From assembly GCA_964438605.1 (NCBI GenBank), contig CAYTKT010000062.1, positions 1 to 9,818 on the forward strand: 9,818 nt of DNA. Direction: 5' to 3'. The DNA is from Alangreenwoodia sp964438605. GTDB lineage: Bacteria > Bacillota > Clostridia > Peptostreptococcales > Anaerovoracaceae. The position numbers and the translations under genes were made by a program. Shown piece after piece: positions 1 to 6,601 of this stretch (position 1 is its first letter; each line of letters starts with the position of its first letter). Below the pieces are notes generated by a model that worked only from the letters and a program-made list of their open reading frames with translations, had not been told where the DNA came from and made no database searches.

Positions 1-48
1 ATGGATCATCTTTTTATTCAGCTGTTCAACTTCATATTACAATTAACC
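1..48 (+). repeat. Left copy of a 48-bp perfect inverted repeat at the window ends
   Basis: Bases 1-48 are the exact reverse complement of 9767-9814, and identity stops at base 49 (a, where g at 9766 would require c). Read outwards, both copies begin ggttaattgtaat and contain the same very short frame (MKLNS, then stop). No transposase is visible beside either copy. This could be the end of a repeated element that both window edges run into, or the flanks of an invertible segment. The repeat is seen directly; its nature is inference. Confidence 0.95.
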
Positions 49-115
49 AAAAATAAAAATTCAATAATAATTTCATTTCATTTGAAATTATGCCTGATAC
101 TTTGGCTTTAAATTT

Positions 116-687
116 TCATTCCGGAGCAATTTCTTTCATGCACGTTCCGATTCCGTTCGCAAAACAACGCAGACAACAGACGCCGTACTGCTTCTTTCCC
201 GCTTCCTCTCCGGCGCAGTTCTCTACCAACAGCGGCATCATAATGCGAAACACATCTCCGTCGTGTTTTAGCGAAAAACTTCCACGAAAAACTTCCGCCA
301 TCCGACGCTGACAATCTTTTCACATGTCTCCCGTCCAATATTCGTACTCTCTGCAATACCGCCGCCGGTACGCAGATCGTTGCTGATACACGTGATAATT
401 CTCCATCGCTCATCCCCGCACTGACGCTGACCGTACTCAAAGGCTCTGCCCTTGGTATGATCCCGTTTGCAGTGACAGTGATCGCATTATCCCCGCTCTC
501 AACAGTTCCACCTTGTACATTCCATACACCATGTTCCAAAACACCGACATCTGACACGCCATCGCTTTTAACTTGTGCGTCTCCTGAATAATCAGAGTTC
601 CATCGGCCTGTCAAGATTACCGCCGCCAATCTGTACAGCACATTGGAAACTGGCATATGCTCTGCTTATGCGGTCTATAATTTCCAT
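116..687 (-). pseudogene. Frameshifted pseudogene of an unrecognised protein of about 191 residues
   Basis: Four consecutive minus-strand frames each read like protein and join in order. They are 687-592 (ATG start, MEIIDRISRAYASFQCAV..., stop at 592-594), 596-399 (SDYSGDAQVKSDG... to GMSDGE), 399-286 (IITCISNDLRTGGGIAES... to GWRKFF) and 286-116 (RGSFSLKHDGDVF... ending CMKEIAPE, stop at 116-118). Adjacent segments overlap by 2, 1 and 1 bases, so losses of 2, 1 and 1 bases would explain all three breaks. The last break sits in a TTTTTC run within a local near-duplication (ggaagttttt twice). The C-terminal part is cysteine-rich (NCAG, CCLRC, TC). I do not recognise the family. An assembly with indel errors could give the same picture, but the long neighbouring genes are intact, which favours genuine decay. 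Confidence 0.6.
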
Positions 688-701
688 GTTACCGGAACAG
701 T

Positions 702-725
702 GACTTTTGGACTTTTGGACTTTTG
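702..725. repeat. Three perfect tandem copies of an 8-bp unit, GACTTTTG
   Basis: GACTTTTG occurs at 702-709, 710-717 and 718-725 without mismatch. The unit length is not a multiple of three, so a change in copy number would shift any frame read across it. It lies in the gap between the two remnant genes (the stop at 773 and the ATG at 687), just upstream of the larger pseudogene. With three copies it may be no more than a slippage product. Confidence 0.85.
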
Positions 726-772
726 CCTCATCAGCTAATCCGAGTACACGATTTCAGGAATTTTCAGTCTGG

Positions 773-1036
773 TTAATATTTCCACCCGTGAGATTCAATG
801 AGGATCGCCTTTCCTCTAATAATAAACATCCCATCTTCACTTTTTTCACTGATAATCATATCCCCGAACTTCTCTGCAGTGTTTTTAATTGTTGCCGAAC
901 TTTCGCCCCAGAACTTTCGGCTATAAAAGACACAACCGTCCTTTGCCGAGTTAGAAACGCCAAGCTTATGACCGCTGAAATCGACAATGAAACTGCCTTT
1001 TCCGGCAATCGGTTCTGCACACTCTTTCGGAGAACC
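773..1036 (-). pseudogene. 5'-truncated remnant of an unrecognised gene, 87 codons
   Basis: An open stretch of 87 codons runs from just after an in-frame TAG (1037-1039) to a TAA at 773-775. It begins GSPKECAEPIAGKG, passes through SGHKLGVSNSAKDG and GDMIISEKSEDGMFIIRG, and ends ESHGWKY. The composition is protein-like, with balanced charge and alternating hydrophobic strands that suggest a small beta-rich domain. There is no usable start codon near its beginning: the first Met is deep inside, and no Shine-Dalgarno sequence precedes it. It sits 17 bases downstream of the lyase stop. I read it as the 3' end of a gene whose 5' part is gone. No family recognised. Confidence 0.5.
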
Positions 1037-1053
1037 CTACTTGAGCCGCTGGT

Positions 1054-2502
1054 TTACTGATCTGCGCCGAATTCAGCCTTGTAAGCTGCCGCCAGCTTTT
1101 CCGGCCAGTCCGACGTCGGTTCGAGAACACCCGTAAAGAAGCGCAGCGTCTTTGGTTCATGAGTGAAACGCAGACCGCCGATCATATGGCGATGGTCGTA
1201 TACCCACTTGACACGGTCGATTACATATTCCGTCTGAGACAGCGTAAATACACGGCGAGGCAGAGCGAGACGCACCAGTTCCATGGATGCGAACCTTTCG
1301 CTGCCGTCCGCATTTCTTTCTTCCGACAGCGTGCCTCTTTCCATGCCGCGGATTCCCCCGCAGATATAGAGCGCACATACGAGAGCACCTGCAGGATATT
1401 CCTGCTGCGGGATATGAGATACGAACTCGCTAGCGTCCAAGTGAGCTCCAAGGCCGCCGCCCGGCGTAATCATAGGAACGCCGTATTCATCTAACTTTCT
1501 TACGCAGTAATCAATAAACTGAGGTCCCTGAGAAATAACGTCCATATCCATACTTTCGTCAAACCCGATGGTCATTGCTTCGATTTCCTTTACGGACATG
1601 CCGCCGTAAGTCAGGAAACCTTCAAACATCGGTACGAGATCTTCCATAGAATGGAACAGTTTTTCGTCACGCACGAGAATGCCGCCGCCGCGCGCAAATC
1701 CGAATTTACGTCCGGAGAAATAGATAATATCAAACAAATCTGCGATCATGCGCGTGATTTCGCGGATACTCTTGTCCTTCATGCCCTCCTCGCGGACTTT
1801 AATGAAATACAGGTTGTCCTGGAGCAGAGACGCATCCATTACTGTCAGAATTCCGTATTTCTTTGCTAGATCTGTAACATCCTTCATATTTTGATAAGAA
1901 ACGGGCTGCCCGCCGATCAGATTTGTGCCGGCCTCAATCCTGATAAACGGAATGTTCTCCGGCGTTTCTCTTTTAATACATTCTTCGACACGCTTCAGAT
2001 CAATGTCGCCTTTAAACGGCAGATCGCTCTTTGAAACAAGGCCCTCCGCCTTTACAAGTTCCTCTACACGACCGCCGACACGCGTGATATGCGCCTTTGC
2101 CGTCGTAAAATGATAATTCATGATCACGCAGCTGTCAGGCTTTACGAAACGCGTTGCGAGAATATTTTCGCAGGCACGGCCCTGATGCGCCGGAAGCAAA
2201 TACTTGATGCCGAACAGTTCTTCCAGCTTTTTCTGCATACGATAAAAGGATTCACTTCCTGCATATGCGTCGTCAGCGCGCAGCATCGCGGACTGCATAT
2301 TGTCACTCATCGCGTTGACTCCGGAGTCTGTCAGCATATCCATAAAAATATCGCCGTTATGCAGCTGGAACGTATTAAAACCGGCCTCGTACATCTTTTT
2401 GAGACGCTCGTCCACCGGCAGTAAATTCAATTGCTGTACGATCTTTACTTTGTGCATTTCCATTGGAATCGGATCGTGTTTGTAGAATTTAATTTCGGGC
2501 AT
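1054..2502 (-). CDS. Beta-eliminating PLP lyase of the tyrosine phenol-lyase/tryptophanase family
   Basis: The family is cytosolic and PLP-dependent; it splits tyrosine to phenol, pyruvate and ammonia, or tryptophan to indole. The frame opens at 2520, but AGGAGG lies six bases before the ATG at 2502, so I start there (482 aa, usual family length). Numbering from 2520, family landmarks are LTDSG (63-67), DAYAGSESFY (84-93), HQGR (112-115), FTT (138-140), GGQPVS (203-208), Asp229 (the pyridine-nitrogen Asp), the PLP lysine Lys272 in SGRK, MERG (393-396) and Arg417 in VRLALPRR (carboxylate-binding). DERLKKMYEAG, NAMSD and GIRGMERG resemble tyrosine phenol-lyase (TPL) more than tryptophanase. Oddities: the Arg that contacts the PLP 3'-hydroxyl in TPL (Arg217 in Citrobacter) is Leu232, and the Lys-Asp around the PLP lysine is Arg/Phe (SGRKFG). 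Substrate cannot be fixed from sequence, so I give no gene symbol. It has its own promoter and leader upstream. Confidence 0.93.
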   Translation of the reverse strand: MPEIKFYKHDPIPMEMHKVKIVQQLNLLPVDERLKKMYEAGFNTFQLHNGDIFMDMLTDSGVNAMSDNMQSAMLRADDAYAGSESFYRMQKKLEELFGIKYLLPAHQGRACENILATRFVKPDSCVIMNYHFTTAKAHITRVGGRVEELVKAEGLVSKSDLPFKGDIDLKRVEECIKRETPENIPFIRIEAGTNLIGGQPVSYQNMKDVTDLAKKYGILTVMDASLLQDNLYFIKVREEGMKDKSIREITRMIADLFDIIYFSGRKFGFARGGGILVRDEKLFHSMEDLVPMFEGFLTYGGMSVKEIEAMTIGFDESMDMDVISQGPQFIDYCVRKLDEYGVPMITPGGGLGAHLDASEFVSHIPQQEYPAGALVCALYICGGIRGMERGTLSEERNADGSERFASMELVRLALPRRVFTLSQTEYVIDRVKWVYDHRHMIGGLRFTHEPKTLRFFTGVLEPTSDWPEKLAAAYKAEFGADQ

Positions 2503-2584
2503 TTCTTTCCTCCTGATCATCTTTTTAAAATTGTTTCTTCATAAAGCTGCTTCTATACGCATATGCCAACGATTTTTCCCAGAT

Positions 2585-2612
2585 CAGGCGGAAAAGTCAT
2601 ATTTTCAGCCTG
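2585..2612 (-). promoter_or_regulatory. Leader hairpin in the lyase 5' untranslated region
   Basis: CAGGC and GAAAA on one side pair with TTTTC and GCCTG on the other, with a single mismatch between the two 5-bp blocks and a 6-base loop. No T-run follows, so it is not a plain terminator. On the minus strand the loop holds an ATG (2600-2598) that opens a 15-residue frame, MTFPPDLGKIVGICV, with its stop at 2553-2555. It lies in the roughly 160-nt leader between the predicted promoter and the lyase start. A regulatory role (attenuation or leader-peptide control, as in tna operons) is inference. The peptide has no Trp or Tyr, which argues against a TnaC-like copy. Confidence 0.4.
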
Positions 2613-2669
2613 CGGAAACTTATCGTGGGAACACTGTTACGCTTTCATGCATTAAAGCATATCAGTAAT

Positions 2670-2698
2670 ATTATATCCTCATGTTTCCGAAGATGCAA
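2670..2698 (-). promoter_or_regulatory. Predicted sigma-70-type promoter for the lyase gene
   Basis: On the minus strand, TTGCAT (2698-2693) and a perfect TATAAT (2675-2670) are separated by 17 bases. Transcription would start near 2663 and give a leader of about 160 nt. The -10 box is consensus; the -35 box matches at three of six positions. Confidence 0.6.
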
Positions 2699-2740
2699 CT
2701 GTTAATTTCACAGAAACAGCCCATTTTCTATTTTTCAACC

Positions 2741-3526
2741 TTACATCCCTTTCATGCGTTTCCTGACTTCTTTCCAGCCGGGATAAAAGGCATCCATAAA
2801 TCCATAAAAGCGCTTGTTGTGGCCCGGCTCAAGCAGATGAACAAGCTCATGCGTAATAACGTATTCCAGACATTCCGGCGGCATCAGCACGAGCCTCAGA
2901 TTCAGCCATATTCTGGCATGAGCTGTATTGCAGCTTCCCCAGCGCGTTTTCATTTTTTTGATATGCCATTCTTTTGCGGTAAGCCCTGTGACACGCTGAC
3001 ACTTTTCAAGAACCAGCGGCACGGCCTGCTTCAAAACCGCACGATACCAGTTTTCCAGGACAGCGCCCCGCTGTTGAGCCGTCGCTCCCTTTTTTACGGT
3101 CAGCAAAATTCTTCCGACCTCCTCATCCTGCGCCCAGACATCCACCCGCACCGATGGCCTTCCGTCCGTTTCCGCAACTTCCAGCAGATATTCCCTGCCC
3201 CACAAAAAGACACGCTCTCCGCTGACGTACTCCTGCGGCTGAAACTGCGGCCGCGACGCCACCCGCTCACTCTGCTTCGCTATCCAGCCGAGACGCGACC
3301 GCGCAAAATTCTCAATCTGCCGGCTGCTTGCCCAGACAGGCGCCGTTATCTGTGCTCTGCCGTCAGGCGGCAGAATCCGCAGATAAATATTTTTGATCTT
3401 CTTTTTAATAACGGTAATCTCGACACCTTCAACGACAATCACTTCAGGTCGATTGGCCGGATGCCCTGTCGTCGGCTTTACCGCTTTCCCTGTTTGGGAT
3501 ATTGCTTGTTCCGTTGTTTTTCGCAT
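2741..3526 (-). CDS. YgjP-like (DUF45, PF01863) zinc metallopeptidase
   Basis: The 261-residue product ends in the conserved metallopeptidase core of the YgjP family. KTRWGSC is at 203-209, and HELVH at 226-230 supplies two zinc-binding His and the catalytic Glu227. A third ligand, His236, lies in the EPGHNKRF stretch typical of the family. The N-terminal half has the usual strand-rich region (about 30-60) and a charged linker. No signal peptide or membrane segment is visible, so it should be cytosolic. The physiological substrate of the family is not established. The start is the ATG at 3526, with AGGAAA about six bases upstream. It lies 119 bases downstream of the MATE stop with no clear terminator between, so co-transcription is possible. 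The first 25 residues are poorly conserved in style and could be non-native. Confidence 0.9.
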   Translation of the reverse strand: MRKTTEQAISQTGKAVKPTTGHPANRPEVIVVEGVEITVIKKKIKNIYLRILPPDGRAQITAPVWASSRQIENFARSRLGWIAKQSERVASRPQFQPQEYVSGERVFLWGREYLLEVAETDGRPSVRVDVWAQDEEVGRILLTVKKGATAQQRGAVLENWYRAVLKQAVPLVLEKCQRVTGLTAKEWHIKKMKTRWGSCNTAHARIWLNLRLVLMPPECLEYVITHELVHLLEPGHNKRFYGFMDAFYPGWKEVRKRMKGM

Positions 3527-3645
3527 ACGATATTTCCTGTTTTTAAGAGTTTCCTATTCCAATCTCTGTTTTTTCAATTCTATCACTTTATTTTATTGTT
3601 TCCCCGCTTTGCGAACTCATGCTTTGCCGTTGTATCATCTTACAA

Positions 3646-5241
3646 TCACAGTTTTTTACAGTCACTCTGCTTTCTCCGCTCGTTTGAACCCTCACTTTTT
3701 CCGTCATCTGCCGGCAGTTTCCTGAAAAAATACAGAGCAAACGGAACTGTTAAAGGAAACGCCAGCAGCGTCGCCGCCGGCTGTGCCTCTTGAATACCGG
3801 CAAGCCCTCTGAACGAAGCGAGAATCAGCAACATCGGAATAAACAGAATACCGCTTCGCAGCGCCGACAAAACAGCGGCATTCAATCTGCGCCCGGTACT
3901 CTGAAAAAGCATTTCCGTAGCCATACATGCCGGTAAAACGAGCTGAGCCAATGCCTGCAGGCGTAAAGCGCGGGTGCCGATGGCAATTACTTCACTGTCG
4001 TCGCGGAAAAGACCGATTAAATCACTCGAAAACACGAGCAGCAGCACACATCCGACAGCGATCACACATTCGGAAAAGATAATCGTGAAACGGTATCCCG
4101 CCCGCAGACGCGAAAATTTTCCGGCGCCGTAATTATACGCGGCCACCGGCTGAAATCCCTGGCCGACGCCGATAGCAACAGAAAATGCGAAAAAAATGAT
4201 ACGCGACACAATGCTCATCGCAGCAACTGCAGGATCCCCATAAACCTTGCACTGAGAATTTAAAACGACAGTCGCCAGACTGTTCAGCCCCTGGCGCAGC
4301 AAACTTGGAAAGCCGGTCGTCACAACATCAAACAGCGGAATATTTCCGCCTTCTGACTTATTTTCTCCCTGCCGCCCGCTTTTCTCCGGCTGCATATTTC
4401 TGGCGGGTAAAATGATTTCATCCTGAAAATTACTTTCAACCGGCGCATCATTCTCCTCTGGCAGCGCACTTTTGCCTGCCAGCATGTTTCCCTCCGGCAA
4501 AATGCTCTCAGTCTGCCGTTTCTTCGTGCCGCGCCAAAACCTGACACAGCGCAGACTGATTTTCGTCTCGGTTTTTCCTGAAAGGAACATAAAAAGAAGA
4601 ATCATCCAGCTGATCATCTGACTGATAGCTGTCGACAGTCCGGCTCCCGCGATATTCATTCCAAAACCAAACATCAAAATCGGATCGCCAGCCATATTGA
4701 GAACAGCCCCCGTCATCAAACCCGCCATACCGAGCGCTGCCTTTCCCTCATAACGCAAAATACTGTTAAACGTCAAACTCGATGTCATGAAAGGCGCGGC
4801 GATTAAAATAAACGTAATATACGTCTTTGCGTATGGGGCAATCGTCAGCGTACTGCCAAGCGCCATTACGATTTCGTCAAGCCGGATAAAACCGACAGCC
4901 ATAACGAAAAAGCCGCAGACAAGCGAGGAAAAAAAGCCGGTGGACGCGTAGACAGACGCTTTATGCGTATCCCGGCCGCCCAACGCTCTTGAAAGAAGAC
5001 TGCCGGCCCCCTGACCGAACAGAAATCCGAAAGCCTGCAGTATCGCCATAAAACCGAATACGATACCTGTCGCGCCGCTGGCGCTGTTTCCAAGCTGACC
5101 GACAAACGCGGTATCCGCAAGATTATAAATATTTGTAACGAGCATGGAAATAACAGTCGGCACGGAAAGCGTGCAAATCAGCCGCGGAATCGGTGTCTTT
5201 GTCATTTTGTCATATTGTGAAACGTCGTTCTTATGCTTCAA
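3646..5241 (-). CDS. MATE-family multidrug/cation antiporter with an enlarged central loop
   Basis: This is a 12-helix inner-membrane exporter of the MATE (MepA/NorM) superfamily, which extrudes drugs or metabolites against Na+ or H+. Numbered from the chosen start, the first half carries IPRLICTLSVPTVISML, NLADTAFVGQLG and GAGSLLSRALGG. The second half carries the mirrored LLRQGLNSLATVVLN, GQGFQPVAAYNYGAG and MLFQSTGRR. The two six-helix bundles are joined by a charged loop at about 238-300 (nt 4341-4530), which is longer than usual and contains a repeated motif. The frame is open from 5289, but no Shine-Dalgarno sequence precedes that codon. I choose the TTG at 5241, which gives the family-like start MKHKNDVSQYDKMTKTP, with AGGAGG 12 bases upstream inside the plsC remnant. 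It overlaps the old plsC stop (5231-5233), a sign of former translational coupling. Product 531 aa. Confidence 0.92.
   Translation of the reverse strand: MKHKNDVSQYDKMTKTPIPRLICTLSVPTVISMLVTNIYNLADTAFVGQLGNSASGATGIVFGFMAILQAFGFLFGQGAGSLLSRALGGRDTHKASVYASTGFFSSLVCGFFVMAVGFIRLDEIVMALGSTLTIAPYAKTYITFILIAAPFMTSSLTFNSILRYEGKAALGMAGLMTGAVLNMAGDPILMFGFGMNIAGAGLSTAISQMISWMILLFMFLSGKTETKISLRCVRFWRGTKKRQTESILPEGNMLAGKSALPEENDAPVESNFQDEIILPARNMQPEKSGRQGENKSEGGNIPLFDVVTTGFPSLLRQGLNSLATVVLNSQCKVYGDPAVAAMSIVSRIIFFAFSVAIGVGQGFQPVAAYNYGAGKFSRLRAGYRFTIIFSECVIAVGCVLLLVFSSDLIGLFRDDSEVIAIGTRALRLQALAQLVLPACMATEMLFQSTGRRLNAAVLSALRSGILFIPMLLILASFRGLAGIQEAQPAATLLAFPLTVPFALYFFRKLPADDGKSEGSNERRKQSDCKKL
4360..4503 (-). 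repeat. Degenerate internal duplication within the MATE central loop
   Basis: Two 18-residue units lie 30 codons apart: ILPEGNMLAGKSALPEEN (nt 4503-4450) and ILPARNMQPEKSGRQGEN (nt 4413-4360). Nine of 18 positions match (I, L, P, N, M, K, S, E, N). The DNA also resembles itself across the two units (for example catgtttccctccgg against catatttctggcggg on the plus strand). The stretch is hydrophilic and lies between the two transmembrane halves, so it should face the cytoplasm. Confidence 0.6.
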
Positions 5242-5688
5242 TTTCTTCCAGTTCCTCCTTCGCTCCGAGCGGCTGAATTTGCTCTGCAATCAAAAATTAA
5301 GCTATCCGTCGAGCTAAACTTTGGCTCAGCCAGACGAATCCGTTCCGCGATCCGCGTCTTAACCAGTTCTGCCAGTTCACCCGTCGTCATCGTTTCAAAC
5401 CCCTCCGGCTGAATCGCCGGCAGATAGTGAACCCGCATCGTCACCGGTTTGCTGCCCTTCTGATCGAGCACCCGATAGGAATCGACAAGTGCCACCGGCA
5501 GCACCGGACATAAATTTCCTTGCCTTTTCGTACCCGCTGCTTCGTTCCTCCGGGCCGCCGCTGCCATCTTCCACACACTTCATTTCCACCCTTGCGGCAA
5601 ACCTCCGACTTTCGCGGCCGGTTTCCCCGCCACTTTGATAAAACGGCAAATTCGCGTGCGCTTTCACCAACGCACCATCCTCCGGCAT
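5231..5688 (-). pseudogene. plsC: Remnant of a 1-acylglycerol-3-phosphate acyltransferase gene (plsC)
   Basis: The clearest part, 5519-5342, reads PVLPVALVDSYRVLDQKGSKPV, then VHYLPAI and a helix ending VKTRIAERI. This is the usual C-terminal third of PlsC, the membrane-associated enzyme that makes phosphatidic acid. The N-terminal catalytic NHxxxxD block is absent, and I find no clean FPEGTR block. Upstream, down to the terminator at 5689-5733, only fragments are readable (EDGALVKAHANLPF, then FIKVAGKPAA in another frame). A second frame at about 5281-5231 gives RIAEQIQPLGAKEELEEIEA and a TAA, which repeats the RIAERI ending just upstream. The gene therefore seems deleted at its 5' side and duplicated or recombined near its 3' end. 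Its end supplies the AGGAGG used by the MATE gene. Confidence 0.7.
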
Positions 5689-5733
5689 AAAAAAAGAGCC
5701 CCGTATCATACATTGTATCATACAAAAGCTCCC
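5689..5733 (-). terminator. Rho-independent terminator after the metal-binding protein gene
   Basis: On the minus strand GAGC plus three T facing GGGGCTC form the base. GTATGATAC pairs with a second GTATGATAC (eight pairs, one G-G mismatch) around an AAT loop, and a run of seven T follows. The upper stem is built from a near-palindrome used twice, so it would fold equally well from the other strand. It ends the 5783-6037 gene and marks the upstream limit of the plsC remnant. Confidence 0.85.
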
Positions 5734-5782
5734 TATCTTTACGAAACTTATTATTATGAAGTATGAAACGCCGGGTTTCCTT

Positions 5783-6037
5783 TCACCTGCGGAACAGCGA
5801 AAAACCCTTTCTTTCATACGGCTCTGCTTTCATCGCCATAAACTTATACCCCGTGGCGTCAATCGCCTTTCTGACGGCTTCCTCGTCAAGTTCCTCCTCC
5901 GAAATAATCTCCGTTTGGTTCCTGCTGTGAGATGAATTCACCTTCTTCACCTTAAAATTCTTCCGAATCACATCATTAATATGGGATTCACACATCCCGC
6001 ATACCATACCCTCAATATCAAGCGTCGTTTTAATCAT
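5783..6037 (-). CDS. Small heavy-metal-associated (HMA) domain protein, CopZ-like
   Basis: This 84-residue cytosolic protein carries an HMA (ferredoxin-like) fold. The metal site is GMVCGMCESHIND, with Cys13 and Cys16 in a CxxC loop after the first strand. Family conservation continues with the helix VIRKNF, strand VKKVNSS, strand TEIISEEEL, the helix EEAVRKAIDATGY and the C-terminal EPYERKGF. Such proteins bind Cu(I) or similar soft metals and pass them to P-type ATPases or regulators. No ATPase or copper regulator gene lies in this window, so the partner is unknown. The start is ATG 6037, with GGGAGGAAA four bases upstream. It has its own promoter and terminator, so it is a single-gene unit. 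Confidence 0.92.
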   Translation of the reverse strand: MIKTTLDIEGMVCGMCESHINDVIRKNFKVKKVNSSHSRNQTEIISEEELDEEAVRKAIDATGYKFMAMKAEPYERKGFSLFRR

Positions 6038-6084
6038 GATTTCCTCCCGTTTTTGTTTTATTTTCAGTCCCGAATAAATGTGGC

Positions 6085-6098
6085 TTAGTTTTGTCTAA
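6085..6098. promoter_or_regulatory. Possible operator, TTAG-N6-CTAA palindrome
   Basis: TTAGTTTTGTCTAA sits about 10 to 25 bases downstream of the predicted start point of the HMA gene transcript. The half-sites resemble those of DtxR/MntR-type metalloregulators (TTAG...CTAA), and the position would suit repression. Only four bases per arm match, so chance is quite possible. Confidence 0.25.
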
Positions 6099-6114
6099 CT
6101 TTTATGTTATATCG

Positions 6115-6143
6115 AGTATACCAGATTTTCCAGCAGCCTTCAA
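6115..6143 (-). promoter_or_regulatory. Predicted promoter of the HMA-domain gene
   Basis: On the minus strand TTGAAG (6143-6138) is followed after 17 bases by TATACT (6120-6115). This leaves a leader of about 70 nt before the ATG at 6037. Confidence 0.6.
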
Positions 6144-6458
6144 GGATAAGATATGTATCGTCAGAGCCACAGTATTTAAAATCCGATTTGAAAAATCCCC
6201 GGCGCACCGCTTACAAATCACTTTTTCCTCGCGCCAAATACCCGCCTCCACCGTGGAAAGTAATCATCTGAAAAACAGACACAAAGACTGTATCTCACGA
6301 AAATATCCGCCCGTGTTCAAAAAATAACTTGATGTATAAAATAGAAATATTATGTTTTATGAAAAAACTATTTGAGAAAATTACATTTTGTATTATAACA
6401 ATTTACAATTATATATAAAATTTTCTATTTAATCATATCTGTTTATCCAAAAACATAT
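6144..6458. other. AT-rich stretch with no supported gene
   Basis: The stretch lies between the HMA promoter and the HU terminator. It has short frames in both directions but none with a ribosome binding site and convincing protein character. The right part (about 6320-6440) is strongly AT-rich. I see no RNA gene or clear repeat in it. Confidence 0.5.
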
Positions 6459-6487
6459 AAAAATCGGCGCAGCTTCTGCCGCGCCGA
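6459..6487 (-). terminator. Rho-independent terminator of the HU transcript
   Basis: On the minus strand TCGGCGC and GCGCCGA form a 7-bp GC-rich stem around a 10-base loop, followed by five T. It ends the HU unit and its small downstream gene. About 150 bases before it hold no supported gene. Confidence 0.85.
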
Positions 6488-6601
6488 CCCTTTCAAAAAC
6501 ATTCACTTTTTCAATGAACCTCGTCCCGTCAGACGAACACTTTTTTCCTAATATAAAACGACGGCTGTCAGCAGATTGAGTCATACTTTCAGACTCTGCC
6601 T

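Noticed and set aside
75..88. ATTTCA-TT-TGAAAT palindrome as a terminator
   Set aside because: The stem is only A/T-rich and short, and no G/C pairs support termination.
2681..3793. 370-codon open frame on the plus strand
   Set aside because: It lies opposite the metallopeptidase and MATE genes, has a Phe/Pro/Cys/Arg-rich shadow composition, and lacks a ribosome binding site.
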